Shown piece after piece: positions 23,277 through 33,771 of a DNA stretch of 64,000 nt (the first letter of the stretch is position 1; every line of letters starts with the position of its first letter). Below the pieces are notes generated by a model. That model saw only the letters and a program-made list of their open reading frames with translations. It had not been told where the DNA came from and searched no databases. Where the stretch lies: the NCBI GenBank assembly GCA_030770535.1, contig JASVEC010000014.1, positions 248,001 to 312,000 on the forward strand, written 5' to 3'. The translations under genes and the position numbers were made by a program. The stretch is from Batkoa obscura (lineage: Eukaryota > Entomophthoromycota > Entomophthoromycetes > Entomophthorales > Batkoaceae).

Positions 23277-24086
23277 ATGCTTAAAAAATTCAAAAAACAA
23301 CGAAATCAAAAAAGAATCCGCATATTAGGATTTTTTAATAAACCCTTATAAGCTCAGTTTAGAAAAAACAAAGATGTTGGTTCCAGTAGTACTTTTTTCC
23401 AGCTATTATTTTTTAAATTTATTAGCTAAAAATGATACAAAGATGAAGCAAATATTTTGACAAATGCAATTTTATTATAGCTTATTTTTATTTAAAGGAC
23501 ATTGGGGAGATTTATGAGAAGTCCAATATATTGTTACTTTCACGATTTTCTTTCATGTAATTGTAATCTAACAGCTAGTTAGTAAACCTATAGCTCTAAA
23601 AGATAATTTAAAATAGCTTCAAAATATGCAAAAGTAATAATACAATAAAGCAAAATCATAACTAGAAATGGTTGTTTGATTTTGTTATTTCAAAATGAAT
23701 AAATGGGCTTTAAGGAATAAAACAGTGAAATTAACTATCAGAGATCATAAATATTATTCATATAAATAATGTTACAAAACTTCAAAGTATAAAAATAGTT
23801 GTAATCTAAAGTTTAATTAATAATGTTGCTAATAAAGAAATAAGATTAAAACTATATAAACTTTATATTATAAAAATATAATATAAATCTACATGAAATG
23901 AGAAATAAGCCAATAAATAAGTTAGATCATTAATAAATTTATACTAATATTTTACAAAATTAACTTAAAGTTATAATGAGATTAAAAATTTGAAACGTTA
24001 TAAAACATTGGAAAGAAGTGATGTTTATTGGCTTAATTATTGACTCTAAATTTTTTAAAAAGTATAATATTATGAAGTAATAAGAG

Positions 24087-24094
24087 TATAAAAG
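24087..24094 (+). promoter_or_regulatory. TATA box of small secreted-protein gene 1
   Basis: TATAAAAG, 90 bp before the ATG at 24177. It sits in a longer block (GAGTATAAAAGCAAACTAAAA and a TTAGATAAC box near the ATG) that recurs upstream of the gene at 25569 at the same spacing. Confidence 0.75.
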
Positions 24095-24176
24095 CAAACT
24101 AAAATAGTCAACAAAAATTATAAAACAAATATATTCAAATATTAGTATTTAGATAACTTCAAACTATACTGTAAAC

Positions 24177-24389
24177 ATGCAATTCAAATTCCTCTTCATT
24201 GCTTTCTTTGCTACCATTTTTGCTATGCCAACCCCAGATGGTACCGGTGATAGTATTAAAGCTGAGGTTGCTGATAAAGCTGCCGCTCAAGCTGCTGGAA
24301 AAACTGCCACTGTAGCTACTACTCAAGCAGATTCGGCCCCAAAAAGTGCTAAAGTAGCTACCACTAGGAACGTTTTGATTATTGAGTGA
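24177..24389 (+). CDS. Small secreted Ala/Lys-rich protein 1, C-terminus decayed
   Basis: 70 residues. The signal peptide is MQFKFLFIAFFATIFA, with likely cleavage before MPTPDG. The mature part is Ala/Lys/Thr-rich, without cysteine. The frame ends early in RNVLIIE. Beyond the stop, about 24411-24443, the sequence still reads KAKASTAIKA and a stop, matching the C-terminus of the paralogues at 53274 and 54298 (KAKADGKADAAIKAK). So the ancestral end lies outside the present frame and the gene is probably truncated by a frame change. Function unknown. It shares its promoter with the gene at 25569. Confidence 0.65.
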   Translation: MQFKFLFIAFFATIFAMPTPDGTGDSIKAEVADKAAAQAAGKTATVATTQADSAPKSAKVATTRNVLIIE

Positions 24390-24830
24390 TTTAAATAGAG
24401 TTGAATAATCAAAAGCTAAAGCCAGTACTGCTATTAAAGCTTAATTAAATTCATTGTAATGTTAATTTTAAATTATAAATAACTGCTATTATTTAATTCT
24501 CAAATTTAATATATTTTAACTTTAATGTATTTTAGCTTTAATTTATAATTTTTTAAGACTTTAAATTTTGATTACAAATGATAAGTTTGTAAAATACTAT
24601 AAAGTAAAAAAAACTATTATTAAACCATTAAATTGATATTTCAGTGAACAACAGTCATATGCCGACGTTGTTAAAATTTTTAGGTGACTTGTTGCAAAGT
24701 TGGTATTGTATATTATGACACTGATAGCTGAAGATAGATTGTTGTTCTCAGCTATTATTTCTTCTACTTTTACATATTACAAAACTGAAAAAATATCAAT
24801 AAAATACTAGACCAAAAAAATGTTACTATA

Positions 24831-24925
24831 TGGGGGTGTTTTTTTTCATTACTTTTTCCATCTTTTAAGCACTATATGAGCGAAAAGTTGTTAGCAACAT
24901 TCTTAAACAAGAAAATACGTCCCCA
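24831..24925 (-). mobile_element. Fold-back (MITE-like) repeat, 95 bp
   Basis: Runs from TGGGGGTGT to ACGTCCCCA in reverse orientation to the copy at 23177. It is flanked on both sides by TATA (ACTATA before, TATACC after), which could be a short target-site duplication. Confidence 0.83.
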
Positions 24926-25478
24926 TATACCAAATTATTTCCAGCCATTTTTTAATTTTTATTAACACAATATTAGGCAAGTATCTCTTTCAAAGTATCA
25001 AGTTTTTTTCTTCATTAATATATTTCTACCAGTAACAGAAAAATATATGGAAGCAATGATTTTGAATTTCCTAAGCTATCTTTAGAATTAGTATTTAGCT
25101 ATTATTGAACCATTTTTTGTCAACTATTATTGCATCATTATACTCTAGTAAGTTGTAAGTTAAACGATACATTTAACTTTAAAAAGTAAAACAAAAGCAG
25201 ATTTAAAGCGTTGAAGTTTGAACATGTAAATAAAATTAATTAATTATTGTTTTGTATAATATTAGATCTTAGAGTATAATAGTAAGAATGAAAATTACTT
25301 TTACCAGATAAGATTGATTAAAGCAATGTTAGCTATCGGAGGTTTATTAGTATTACATAAATAATCTAAATAGTTTGAAAGTTTATTAAATAATCAAAAA
25401 TGGTTAATTTTATTGATTTGATTAGTCGAATTTAGTAATTAAATATTGACGACATAACATAAATCGGGTTATTGAGAG

Positions 25479-25486
25479 TATAAAAG
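25479..25486 (+). promoter_or_regulatory. TATA box of small secreted-protein gene 2
   Basis: TATAAAAG exactly 90 bp before the ATG at 25569. The surrounding ~95 bp is clearly homologous to the promoter at 24083-24176. Confidence 0.75.
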
Positions 25487-25568
25487 CAAACTAAAACAAT
25501 CAATCAAAGTTATAATACATCTACATTCAAATATTAGTACCTAGATAACTTTAAACTATATTATAAAC

Positions 25569-25829
25569 ATGCAATTCAAATTACTTATCGCTGCTTTCTT
25601 CGCTACTACTTTCGCTATTCCAACCCCAAATGGTATTGCTGATTTGATTAATCCTTTAAACACTGCTAAAACCACTGTTGAAGCTGGCGACACACTTGCT
25701 AAAGAATCTAAAAGTGAAGTTGATGATGTCGAAGGTAAAGCTAAGGATAAAGCTATCAATGGTGTTAATACAGTTCCTAGAAGAGTTAAAGAAGTCGCTC
25801 CAGGAGTTCAAAATATACCAGGGCTTTAA
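25569..25829 (+). CDS. Small secreted Ala/Lys-rich protein 2
   Basis: 86 residues with signal peptide MQFKLLIAAFFATTFA followed by IPTPNG, as in the other members. The mature part is charged and cysteine-free. It ends in KEVAPGVQNIPGL, where intact members have GVAPGEIKEPVFKKAEE. Past the stop, near 25848-25875, another frame reads QAKATIKDS, like the family C-terminus, so this copy also seems to have lost its original end. Function unknown. Confidence 0.65.
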   Translation: MQFKLLIAAFFATTFAIPTPNGIADLINPLNTAKTTVEAGDTLAKESKSEVDDVEGKAKDKAINGVNTVPRRVKEVAPGVQNIPGL

Positions 25830-26194
25830 ATGAGATTAATAAGTTCAAGCTAAGGCTACTATTAAAGACTCATTAAGTCCATCATAATTGATTTTAATAA
25901 AGCTTTGATTTCCATCAATTTATTTTTATTATGATAATTTACCTAACTTACAAATATTAATCTTACAAATAGTTTAAACTATAAATAATGTCCAAAATTA
26001 AAATTAAAATATTGAAATCTAATTTATCAAGGTAGACTAGTTAAACATAGTTTAATAACTATATTTTAAAATACAATAAATTAAGTAAAACTTAGTTTAC
26101 TGTTACAACTTATAGGACAAATATAATAACTATAAAGAATATAATACAGAATATGGGCGCACATAATATAAATTAAAATGAAACTTTTATATTA
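25830..26194. other. Intergenic, 3' sides of secreted gene 2 and bHLH gene
   Basis: Holds the decayed end of gene 2 and the 3' flank of the bHLH gene. Nothing else is seen. Confidence 0.5.
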
Positions 26195-28002
26195 TTAACT
26201 AGGGGGAGATGAGGAAAGATTTAAAAGATTAATTATATTATTTAACTTTTCTTCACTATTCAATTCTTCGATTTCTTCAAGGTCTACTTCTTTCATGTAT
26301 TTTTTAATAATAGCAAACAGCTGCTTATTCTGTTCATTTATTTGCTGTTGATTAGATATGATACTTTCCTTTGCATGCAATAAGACTGAGTATTTAGAGT
26401 CTTTCTCAGTCATTCCTGTAAGGGTATTCCTTAATACATTAAATTGGTCATTTAAAGCTTGTCTACGCAAGCGTTCGGAATCTTTATGTGCCTTTCTCTT
26501 TTTTTCAATTTGTAAACTTGCTTGAGGTCCAAAATCTAATCCAAAATCTTTGTTTTTTCCTTCAAGTAAAAGCTGATAATTAGATTTGGTAGCTAATTGA
26601 TTCATAAAATTTGTACTATTATTTATAATAATTGGCGTAAATGGAGTATTGCTAGAGTTGATACTTATTTCATTCATTCCTGGTGTCAATCGTTCATTAT
26701 GTGTTTCAAGTGAGTTAGGGTATATACTTTTATTGGGCAACAGGGGCAAAAGCTTTCTTTCTGAGACTTTTCTTTCCCTTTTATTGCGCCGTCTTGTTAT
26801 TGTTTCTTGCTTTAGTATTTTTGTTTGTTCGCTACTATCATTATGGTCATCTTGTTTTAAATCAGGCTCTGTATCATGACTAGTTAGATTGGTTGATAAT
26901 ATAAAAGGATTGCTATTGGCTAAATCAACATTGGAAGTCTCATTTTTAGCGTCTAAAGTAGAGCTTGAGTTTTTATCCTCAGTTTCTTTGTCATTCTTAA
27001 TAATAGTTTGCTCGTCATTTTTTTGTTTTAAGCTCTTTTTTGTTTTAATTCTTGGGGCAATTTTTTTCTTTATCCTAGGAACTTCAGGAAGACTTATTGT
27101 TTTAATGTCTTTTAATAAATGTGGAGTTTCAGGCTGAAACAGCCTATTGTGACTTATATTCCCATTACTTGATATTCCAGTTGGTGAAAATAAATTATTA
27201 GCTGTACTATCTTGATAAATAGCATTAGCAGAATGTATACTCCTCTGCATTAGAAAAGGTGCAGTTGGAGTGGAGGGTGGGGGATGAGAATTACTATTTA
27301 AAGATAAATCATAAGAGTTTGGGAGTTTATGATCCAAATCCATACTAAAATTAGGGTGTCCTTCCTTAAAAAATGACTCATCTTGGTTGAATAGGTTGGT
27401 TTGATTTACCATTTCATTATAATTTCCTCCTAAATTGAATACTCCTCTAAATCCCATTTAATTATTAATCTTTGTTCTAAAAATTTAAATTACCTTTCAA
27501 TTTGATTTGAATATCCCACATGGTTTTGACCATTTGAGGGATTCCATGTTTGACTTAACAATTTAAATTGCTGCTGTTGTATAATATAATCTGTATTAGG
27601 ATTATTTTGCTCACGAAAAGTTGTTGTAGAATTTTCCGATTCCATATTGTTAAGATGATTTTCATTGCTTGAACCCTCACCATAAGTAATTTTATTGAAA
27701 GGATGGCTAATACTCATTAGTTCATCTCGAGATTGAGGGAAAGAAGGTACTTCGCTTAACCCAATGTCTTGGTAACCTATACTATTATTGAAACTAAATC
27801 CATTTTGAAAAAAATGAGAGTTTCCATGGGCATTTATATTTTGGTAAGGGCTAGCTTCAAACAAGGTAGTATCAAAACTATAATTATATTCCTGAGACAT
27901 TGTATTCGAATCGAAGCAAGTAGTACTATTTTTATTTGCAACACTTTTTTCTTCCATACGATAATATAAAGTGGCCAATTTCTTGAAGTTATTAAATTTC
28001 AA
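26195..28002 (-). CDS. bHLH transcription factor
   Basis: Two minus-strand exons (27494-28002 and 26195-27446), joined by a 47 bp intron, give 586 residues. Most of the protein is disordered and rich in Asn, Ser and Pro, with basic patches (RIKKKIAPRIKTKKSLKQK; TRRRNKRERK). Near the C-terminus, about 485-540, is a basic helix-loop-helix: AHKDSERLRRQALNDQFNVL, then SKYSVLLHAKESI. The His-Glu-Arg pattern of the basic region (H...ER.RR) predicts binding to an E-box (CACGTG class). A leucine/glutamine-rich helix after it (NQQQINEQNKQLFAIIKKYM) may extend dimerisation. The first ATG is at 28002. An in-frame second one at 27957 (MEEKSVANK) is an equally plausible start. Confidence 0.82.
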
Positions 28003-28718
28003 GCTTTATTGGCTTTTAAACTATTAAAACTAAAGAGAATTTAATACTTGTTTTTGTGATTCTGTATAAACCATTTTACTATTGATTAATATATTAGGCA
28101 CATGGGCCTTATGCAGCCTCTAATTGGACATTCAAGAACTAACCTTTATCATTTCTTGAATGGTTTAATAGGAATTTCTAATTTTAGACATAATTTTTAG
28201 AATTTTTTTGTTCTTTATTGATTAATATCATATATTCATATATATACTAGATTTTGGTAGTAAAAGATCATGAAAAATAAAACATTTTAAAATTAAGTAT
28301 ATATTAATCAGTATATGTCACTATTATTTAAAGTATGGTTAGTCATACTTGAATTTTTTGACTTAACTGTTTAAATTTATAATCAATTCCTAATTTTTCT
28401 CTATCCAATGATAGGCCAGTAAGGTAATAGCAGGTGTAAGACCAAGAGGAAGCTTATCTCTGGGTACACCTACAATTACAATAGTAATCTTGGAAGCATG
28501 GAAAAATGGAACGAAGTTTTGAAAATGCATTCTATTTTATCACTTTAGTTATTTCATTATAAAAAATAGATGTTGAATAAAGTTCAGATTGGAAATCCGG
28601 AAGATTAAAATGAAACAGAATACATGCTACCCAATCAATTTAAATTTAAATTTAAAAAGCTCAATAGCAATCAAAAAGGAAAAACTTAAGATTAGTAATT
28701 CTTAATTTAACTTCAAAG
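28003..28718. other. Divergent intergenic region, bHLH to MsrB
   Basis: Contains a short minus-strand open frame (28390-28530) listed separately. The rest shows nothing recognisable. It should carry the bHLH and MsrB promoters. Confidence 0.5.
28390..28530 (-). pseudogene. Short unrecognised open frame, possible gene relic
   Basis: 46 codons from ATG to TAG. The middle reads GVPRDKLPLGLTPAITLLAY, with higher G+C and more gene-like residue use than the neighbouring DNA. No family was recognised and no flanking exons were found. It may be the 3' remnant of a lost gene. Confidence 0.22.
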
Positions 28719-29377
28719 ATGATTACATCACTTTTTAGAATTCAAGCTAGAAAAGCGCAACTTGCAACATTCACCATTTTAACTCAAACGTTAGCTTTAA
28801 ATACCTTTAGCAAAGTTTGTTTAATAAATAAAAACTCAATACCATCAGTATTTTTAAACCATTGTTACAGTAATAAGGAAGAAATGGGAAGCATTAATAA
28901 AAGTGAGGATGAATGGAGAGCAGTGTTATCAAAAGAACAATTCCGAATTCTGAGAGAAAAAGGAACTGAGCCTGCTGGTAGCGGAGAGTATGATAAATTT
29001 TATGAAAAAGGTAATCAATAAAGTACTTAATAAATAGTTTCATCTAATATATGAAGGTGTTTATCTATGTGCTGGCTGCGATTCGCCATTATATAAATCT
29101 GATTTCAAGTTTAACTCTGGATGCGGTTGGCCAGCCTTTTTTGATGCTCTTCCAGGTATAACTTTTTTTTCAATATTTATTCATTTCTTACAATAATTTC
29201 TAAGGTGCAATTAAGCAACATGAAGATAAATCATTTGGGATGACTAGAATTGAAATCACTTGCGCTAAATGTGGTGGTCATTTAGGTCACCTTTTCAAAA
29301 ATGAAGGATTTAATACTCCAAAGAATGAGCGTCACTGTGTAAATAGTGTTAGTCTTAAATTTAATAATGATTCATAA
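28719..29377 (+). CDS. Peptide methionine-R-sulfoxide reductase (MsrB)
   Basis: Three exons (28719-29010, 29057-29155, 29205-29377) give 187 residues. MsrB reduces the R form of methionine sulfoxide. The catalytic Cys is C175 in [11 protein letters not shown]. The zinc site is made by C102/C105 (CAGC) and C150/C153 (CAKC), and the SGCGWPAF and GGHLGH motifs are present. The first ~55 residues (basic, Ser/Thr/Leu-rich, with Arg at 7 and 11) look like a mitochondrial presequence. A second ATG at residue ~56 ([11 protein letters not shown]) starts exactly at the conserved domain and could give a cytosolic form. Confidence 0.93.
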
Positions 29378-29880
29378 GCTTATTTATAATATATATAATA
29401 CTATACACTGATTTTAATTGTGATTTAATACTGTACTTGATTTTCTGTTTTTATATTTTATATTATTTAGTTTAAATATAATGATATTTTAAAATAAATA
29501 GAGCCCCAGTCATTACTATAGAACTGTGATCTAGTTTATTTTATATGCCTTCTGTGATATAGATTTACAAGGATTTTTTAAAAATAAAATGCAATGCCAA
29601 GATAAAAAATATTTTTTACATAAACTAAGTACTATACCATACATTTTATGGAGATGTTTAATAGCTTTTATTACTTCTACTGCTATACTAATATAGTAGA
29701 TTAATTTAGAACACGTGAGTGCAATATAAGACTTTTTAACTAAAAGAGTAGATAAAATTTTAATTAAAATCGAAAAGTCAGGATTAGTAAAATATTCTCA
29801 AGATGTTAGACCAATAAAATTTATCTCAAACTTTAATAATAAATGAAAATAAATAAATTATATATCCTCTGTTTTTTAAA
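29378..29880. other. Intergenic, MsrB to mitochondrial carrier
   Basis: Short same-strand spacer. No gene or motif recognised. Confidence 0.5.
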
Positions 29881-31321
29881 ATGGCCAGTATTAGCATGGA
29901 AGAAAAAGTTAACATTAAACCTACAGTACCTTCAAAGTAAAATATCATAGAATTTTAGCTATGATCTATAATAGTTATTTTTATTTATAGTTTAGCAACT
30001 AAATTAATAAATGGTGCAATAGCCGGAGTAACCGGTACATTAATAATATTCCCAATTGATATGGTAAAAACAAGATTACAGAACCAAAAAAAAGTTGATG
30101 GCAAGTATCCCTATAATGGAGGGTAACTCTAATATTTATTTATTTAAAAAAAACCTTAACATTAATCAAGTGTCGATTGTTTCCGTAAAATAGTATCAAA
30201 GGAGGGTGCAAAAGGGCTATACCGGGGTTTAATACCTAATTTAATAGGTGTCACCCCAGAAAAAGCAATCAAAGTAAATAACTGTGTAAATTTTTACTTC
30301 AATTAATAAAAATAAAAGTTAGCTGTAAATGACCTTACTAGAGAATCATTGGCAGCTAGATTATCCGTTACTCCAGATGAGCTTCCAATTCAATATGGGA
30401 TGGTAATACACTTAACTACAACGATAAATCATGTTATAACAAATTTTAGCTAGCTGGCGCTACAGCAGGGTTCTGTCAGGTAAGCTTAACAAAATTTTCT
30501 GATTAAAACTTTAACACAATTTTAATAGGTTATTGGTAATAACTAAAAATGGTAATGATAACCAAAATATTAATTGAATCATAGCAACCAATCCTATGGA
30601 AATTGTAAAAATAAGAATGCAAGTAGCTGGAAGTAATTTAGCACCAGGTGCTACACGTCCTACTGCAATTCAAATAGTGAAAGATTTAGGATTAAGGGGT
30701 ATGTACAAAGGAACTGCTGCCACGTTATTAAGGTAATAATTGTTAAACATTACTTGTGCTATTTCTTAGTTTTTATTAGAGATGTACCATTTTCTATATT
30801 ATTTTTCCCCTCTCATGCTTATCTCAAGCAAAAATTTGCTTCTGAAGATGGTACCACCTCTTTTAGTGCTGTTTTTGGCTCTGGTATTATTGCAGGTAAA
30901 GATAAAAGCTGTCAATATAGTTCTTTTTAACTTTTTTTGTAAAAGGTGCAATTGCCGCTGCTGCCGTAACCCCTTCAGATGGTAATTCGCTCAATTTGTT
31001 CTTGAATATTATTTATTTTATTAGTTATAAAAACACGTCTTCAAGTTGCTGCTAAATCGGGCGATGTTGTATATACTGGATATTGGAATTGTTTAAAGTA
31101 ATAGAAATATACGACTTTTATTTATTTATTAACTCATTTAAAATAGAACAATTGTTGCAACTGAAGGACCAAGTGCATTGTTTAGAGGAGCAGGTGCAAG
31201 GGCTTTAATTGTTGCGGTAAGTTTTTGAATATTTAGTATAATTAATTAATTCCTTCTTTAGCCCCTCTTTGGTATTGCACTTCTCACTTATGAAGTTCAA
31301 CAAAAATTATTTAAAAAATAG
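29881..31321 (+). CDS. Mitochondrial carrier (SLC25), glutamate-carrier-like
   Basis: Twelve exons (29881-29936, 29991-30122, 30171-30273, 30319-30402, 30450-30479, 30529-30535, 30585-30732, 30780-30895, 30946-30981, 31025-31097, 31147-31216, 31262-31321) give 304 residues, the usual length for the family. The three repeats each carry the carrier signature: [20 protein letters not shown] and [30 protein letters not shown] and RDVPFS resemble the SLC25A22/A18 glutamate carriers and the carrier half of Agc1-type aspartate/glutamate carriers. No EF-hand domain is present. Substrate is inferred from similarity only. Exon 6 is just seven bases (GTTATTG); it is needed to bridge FCQ to VIATNP in frame. 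Confidence 0.92.
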
Positions 31322-31627
31322 AATTAGCGATTTTAGTTTATTAAGTTACAAAAGTAATGATTATAAAATAATTCTTATTCATGACAAGTTAAATAATTGA
31401 CTAATCAAAATTTACCTTCTAATAAAATTATTGAACTTATAAAATGTATTACCTCTATCAAATTATATTTTTAAGCTGGATAGTATAATTATTGTAAATA
31501 TGTCATAATTTTATTATAATAAACTTTATTTCCATAAACTATTAAACACAACCATATAAATTCATAAAAGTACTTTAGTTGGCCTTATGTAAATAGAGTT
31601 AAGTCAAAATTAAATGTCACTTTAAGC
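31322..31627. other. Convergent intergenic spacer
   Basis: Between the stop codons of the carrier and the M28 peptidase. Only A+T-rich sequence, presumably both 3' untranslated ends. Confidence 0.5.
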
Positions 31628-33013
31628 CTAAGCTGATAATTCAACAGCAAAAGCAGCAGCAAGACGCGAAAACTGGTGAACATGGTGAAAGGAGATAGTA
31701 TCTACTGTATCACTAGGAGAGTGAATATTAGGGTTGGATTCGATATCTGGATCTTCGATAGGGAAGGCTGATCTAAAGCCATATTTATTCCAAGAAGCAT
31801 GATCAGAACAAGCATAACCACAGCGGGAATTAACCCATTTAAGGTCAGAGTACTGATCAATAAGCTTACGTAAAAACGCGCTTAAAGCTGGGTCAGTAAA
31901 ATCTTCGACAACTGCAATTTGTTCCTTTCTAGCAAAATGCCCTGTCATATCAAAGTGCATCATTGCAACTACATTTTTATTTTGATGAGAATATGCTTTA
32001 GCAATATCTTGGGAGCCTAACAATCCCGCTTCTTCCCCAGAATACCAATGGAATTCCAAAGTACGATTTGGCTTAAACCCACCTTCAACTAACACTCTAA
32101 AAGCATCATAAATTGAGGTACTTCCAGAACCATCATCATCTGCACCTGGTGCTCTACCAAACCATGGTATCCATTGGTTGACTGAATCTTGATGTGCTCC
32201 AACAACTATAATTTCATCTTTCTTGTCGCTACCTTCAAATCTAGCAATGATACTAGATTGTGGCCAAGAATGTTTAAAATAATCCAAAGTAATCTTAACA
32301 CCATCCTTTTTCTTTAATACTTCATTTAAAGAATCAAATATAAAGTGACTAGAATCTACACCAGATTTAGAACGATAATAGCGGGTGTAAAAAGAGGTTA
32401 ATTTAGTCAAAAACCTCTTCATGCTATCTTCTGACAAATTTTCAAGATAGCCATTCACTTGTCTAATGTGGGTAGGCCCGGTAGGTAATGGAATTTTGTT
32501 TTTAATTGCTTTGGCAATTTTAAGATCAAGCTCATCTTCATCAGTGACGTCAAAATATTTTTCATTAGTTTGAACCTTACGCCAGTAAGCTTCAATAGGA
32601 GATAAATCCAGAACTGGCCCATCGTGTGAAAATTTGTACTTTCTTTTAGTTAACAAAAATTCTTTAGTTTCTGCATCGATGTCAGTTAAACCAGAAAATA
32701 AATTCATTTGTTCAGCTAGTTGAATAGTAAAATATTTAAAGTCCTCAAAGTTATTGACTTCCTTTATAAGGCTTTCGGTTGAGTCAACAACATTCAACTT
32801 TAAAGCCTCGATTAATGTACTAAATGGGTACCCTTCCTCTTCCTCCTCTTCTTGCTCAACTTCCTCAACTTTCTTTAGTACATGATGTTTTGGAATAACA
32901 TCTTCGGGGTCTTGGGATTGTATAAAAAAACGAGAGCCCTTTGAGATAGTCGTACCTTGAATCGAACTTAATGCAATGATTGCATATACACTTAATACCT
33001 TTAGAGAAACCAT
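31628..33013 (-). CDS. Secreted M28 leucine aminopeptidase
   Basis: Intronless, 461 residues. It starts with a signal peptide (about 1-20, LKVLSVYAIIALSSIQG) and a Glu-rich propeptide (EEVEQEEEEEEG). The M28 catalytic domain shows all two-zinc ligands and the general base: His in VGAHQDSVN, Asp in GADDDGSGS, Glu-Glu in SGEEAGLLGS, Asp in HFDMTG and His in SNPNIHSPSDT. It resembles fungal Lap1/Lap2-type aminopeptidases that trim N-terminal residues outside the cell. Two Cys in NSRCGYACSDHASW probably form the family disulfide. The absence of introns contrasts with most genes here. Start chosen at the first ATG, which directly precedes the signal peptide. Confidence 0.94.
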   Translation of the reverse strand: MVSLKVLSVYAIIALSSIQGTTISKGSRFFIQSQDPEDVIPKHHVLKKVEEVEQEEEEEEGYPFSTLIEALKLNVVDSTESLIKEVNNFEDFKYFTIQLAEQMNLFSGLTDIDAETKEFLLTKRKYKFSHDGPVLDLSPIEAYWRKVQTNEKYFDVTDEDELDLKIAKAIKNKIPLPTGPTHIRQVNGYLENLSEDSMKRFLTKLTSFYTRYYRSKSGVDSSHFIFDSLNEVLKKKDGVKITLDYFKHSWPQSSIIARFEGSDKKDEIIVVGAHQDSVNQWIPWFGRAPGADDDGSGSTSIYDAFRVLVEGGFKPNRTLEFHWYSGEEAGLLGSQDIAKAYSHQNKNVVAMMHFDMTGHFARKEQIAVVEDFTDPALSAFLRKLIDQYSDLKWVNSRCGYACSDHASWNKYGFRSAFPIEDPDIESNPNIHSPSDTVDTISFHHVHQFSRLAAAFAVELSA

Positions 33014-33771
33014 TGATAGGGAATAATTTAAAAAATTGCTTTTATTTGGCAGTCACGTTCAAAGCTTAGCAATACAAGCTGCCAATTATTGTTTATAATT
33101 TATTAAAGTGTGAATTGATTGGATAAAATCAAATATGAGTTTTATGAGTATTAAAAAAAGGATCAAAATATTAAAAATTGCGATGTGGCATTTATATTTA
33201 GTATAGCCTCTATTATAGCATAATTATAAAGCATTTACTATTATGTCGTATAATATTTATGTCTACTTCAGGTATTTAAAGTTATCCGATTTTTTGGGCC
33301 CTATATCTTATATAATAATTCTAGTTATTACATAATATTCAAGGTATATTTCATTAAACAACAAAGCTATAAATAATATTTTATGTATTAGTTTAAAAGC
33401 TTGGTTCAGAATTTGTTCAATTTTGATTTTAGTAAAAATTGCGAATTAGGTATCAAATGCTACAAAAATAGCTACTTCAATTTTAAGATTAAGTATAAAA
33501 GTGTTTTTTTGTTTAGTTGTCTAATATCTTTTTCAAAGTTTTATGCTAAAGAAAATGGTCTAAAAAAGTGAAGTTAGAAAATTTTATTTTTTTAATTAAG
33601 CTTTTAAACTTATTCATATTTGAAAATATTATTTTTAGCGTCAATACTCTGATTCCTTGTATCAATTTAAAACAACAGTATTTAGACTCCAAAATAATTT
33701 ATTTTTAAAACAATATTAACTTTTTTAAGTAATAATATAAATATTTGCAATTTATGCAAGTGAGAAGAAGG
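33014..33771. other. Intergenic, M28 promoter and separase 3' flank
   Basis: Both neighbours are on the minus strand. A+T-rich, no gene recognised. Confidence 0.5.

Larger units (their letters stand above)
22294..24176. other. Intergenic with a gene relic and a fold-back repeat
   Basis: Nearly 1.9 kb without a supported gene. It contains a possible terminal-exon relic (23053-23109), one full fold-back repeat (23177-23276) and the promoter of the first small secreted-protein gene (TATA at 24087). Confidence 0.6.
24390..25568. other. Intergenic between secreted-protein genes 1 and 2
   Basis: Holds the decayed 3' end of gene 1, a fold-back repeat (24831-24925) and the promoter of gene 2. No other gene is seen. 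Confidence 0.6.

Noticed and set aside
26649-27137. Plus-strand open frames rich in Leu, Phe and Ser
   Set aside because: They are antisense shadows of the Ser/Lys-rich part of the bHLH gene.
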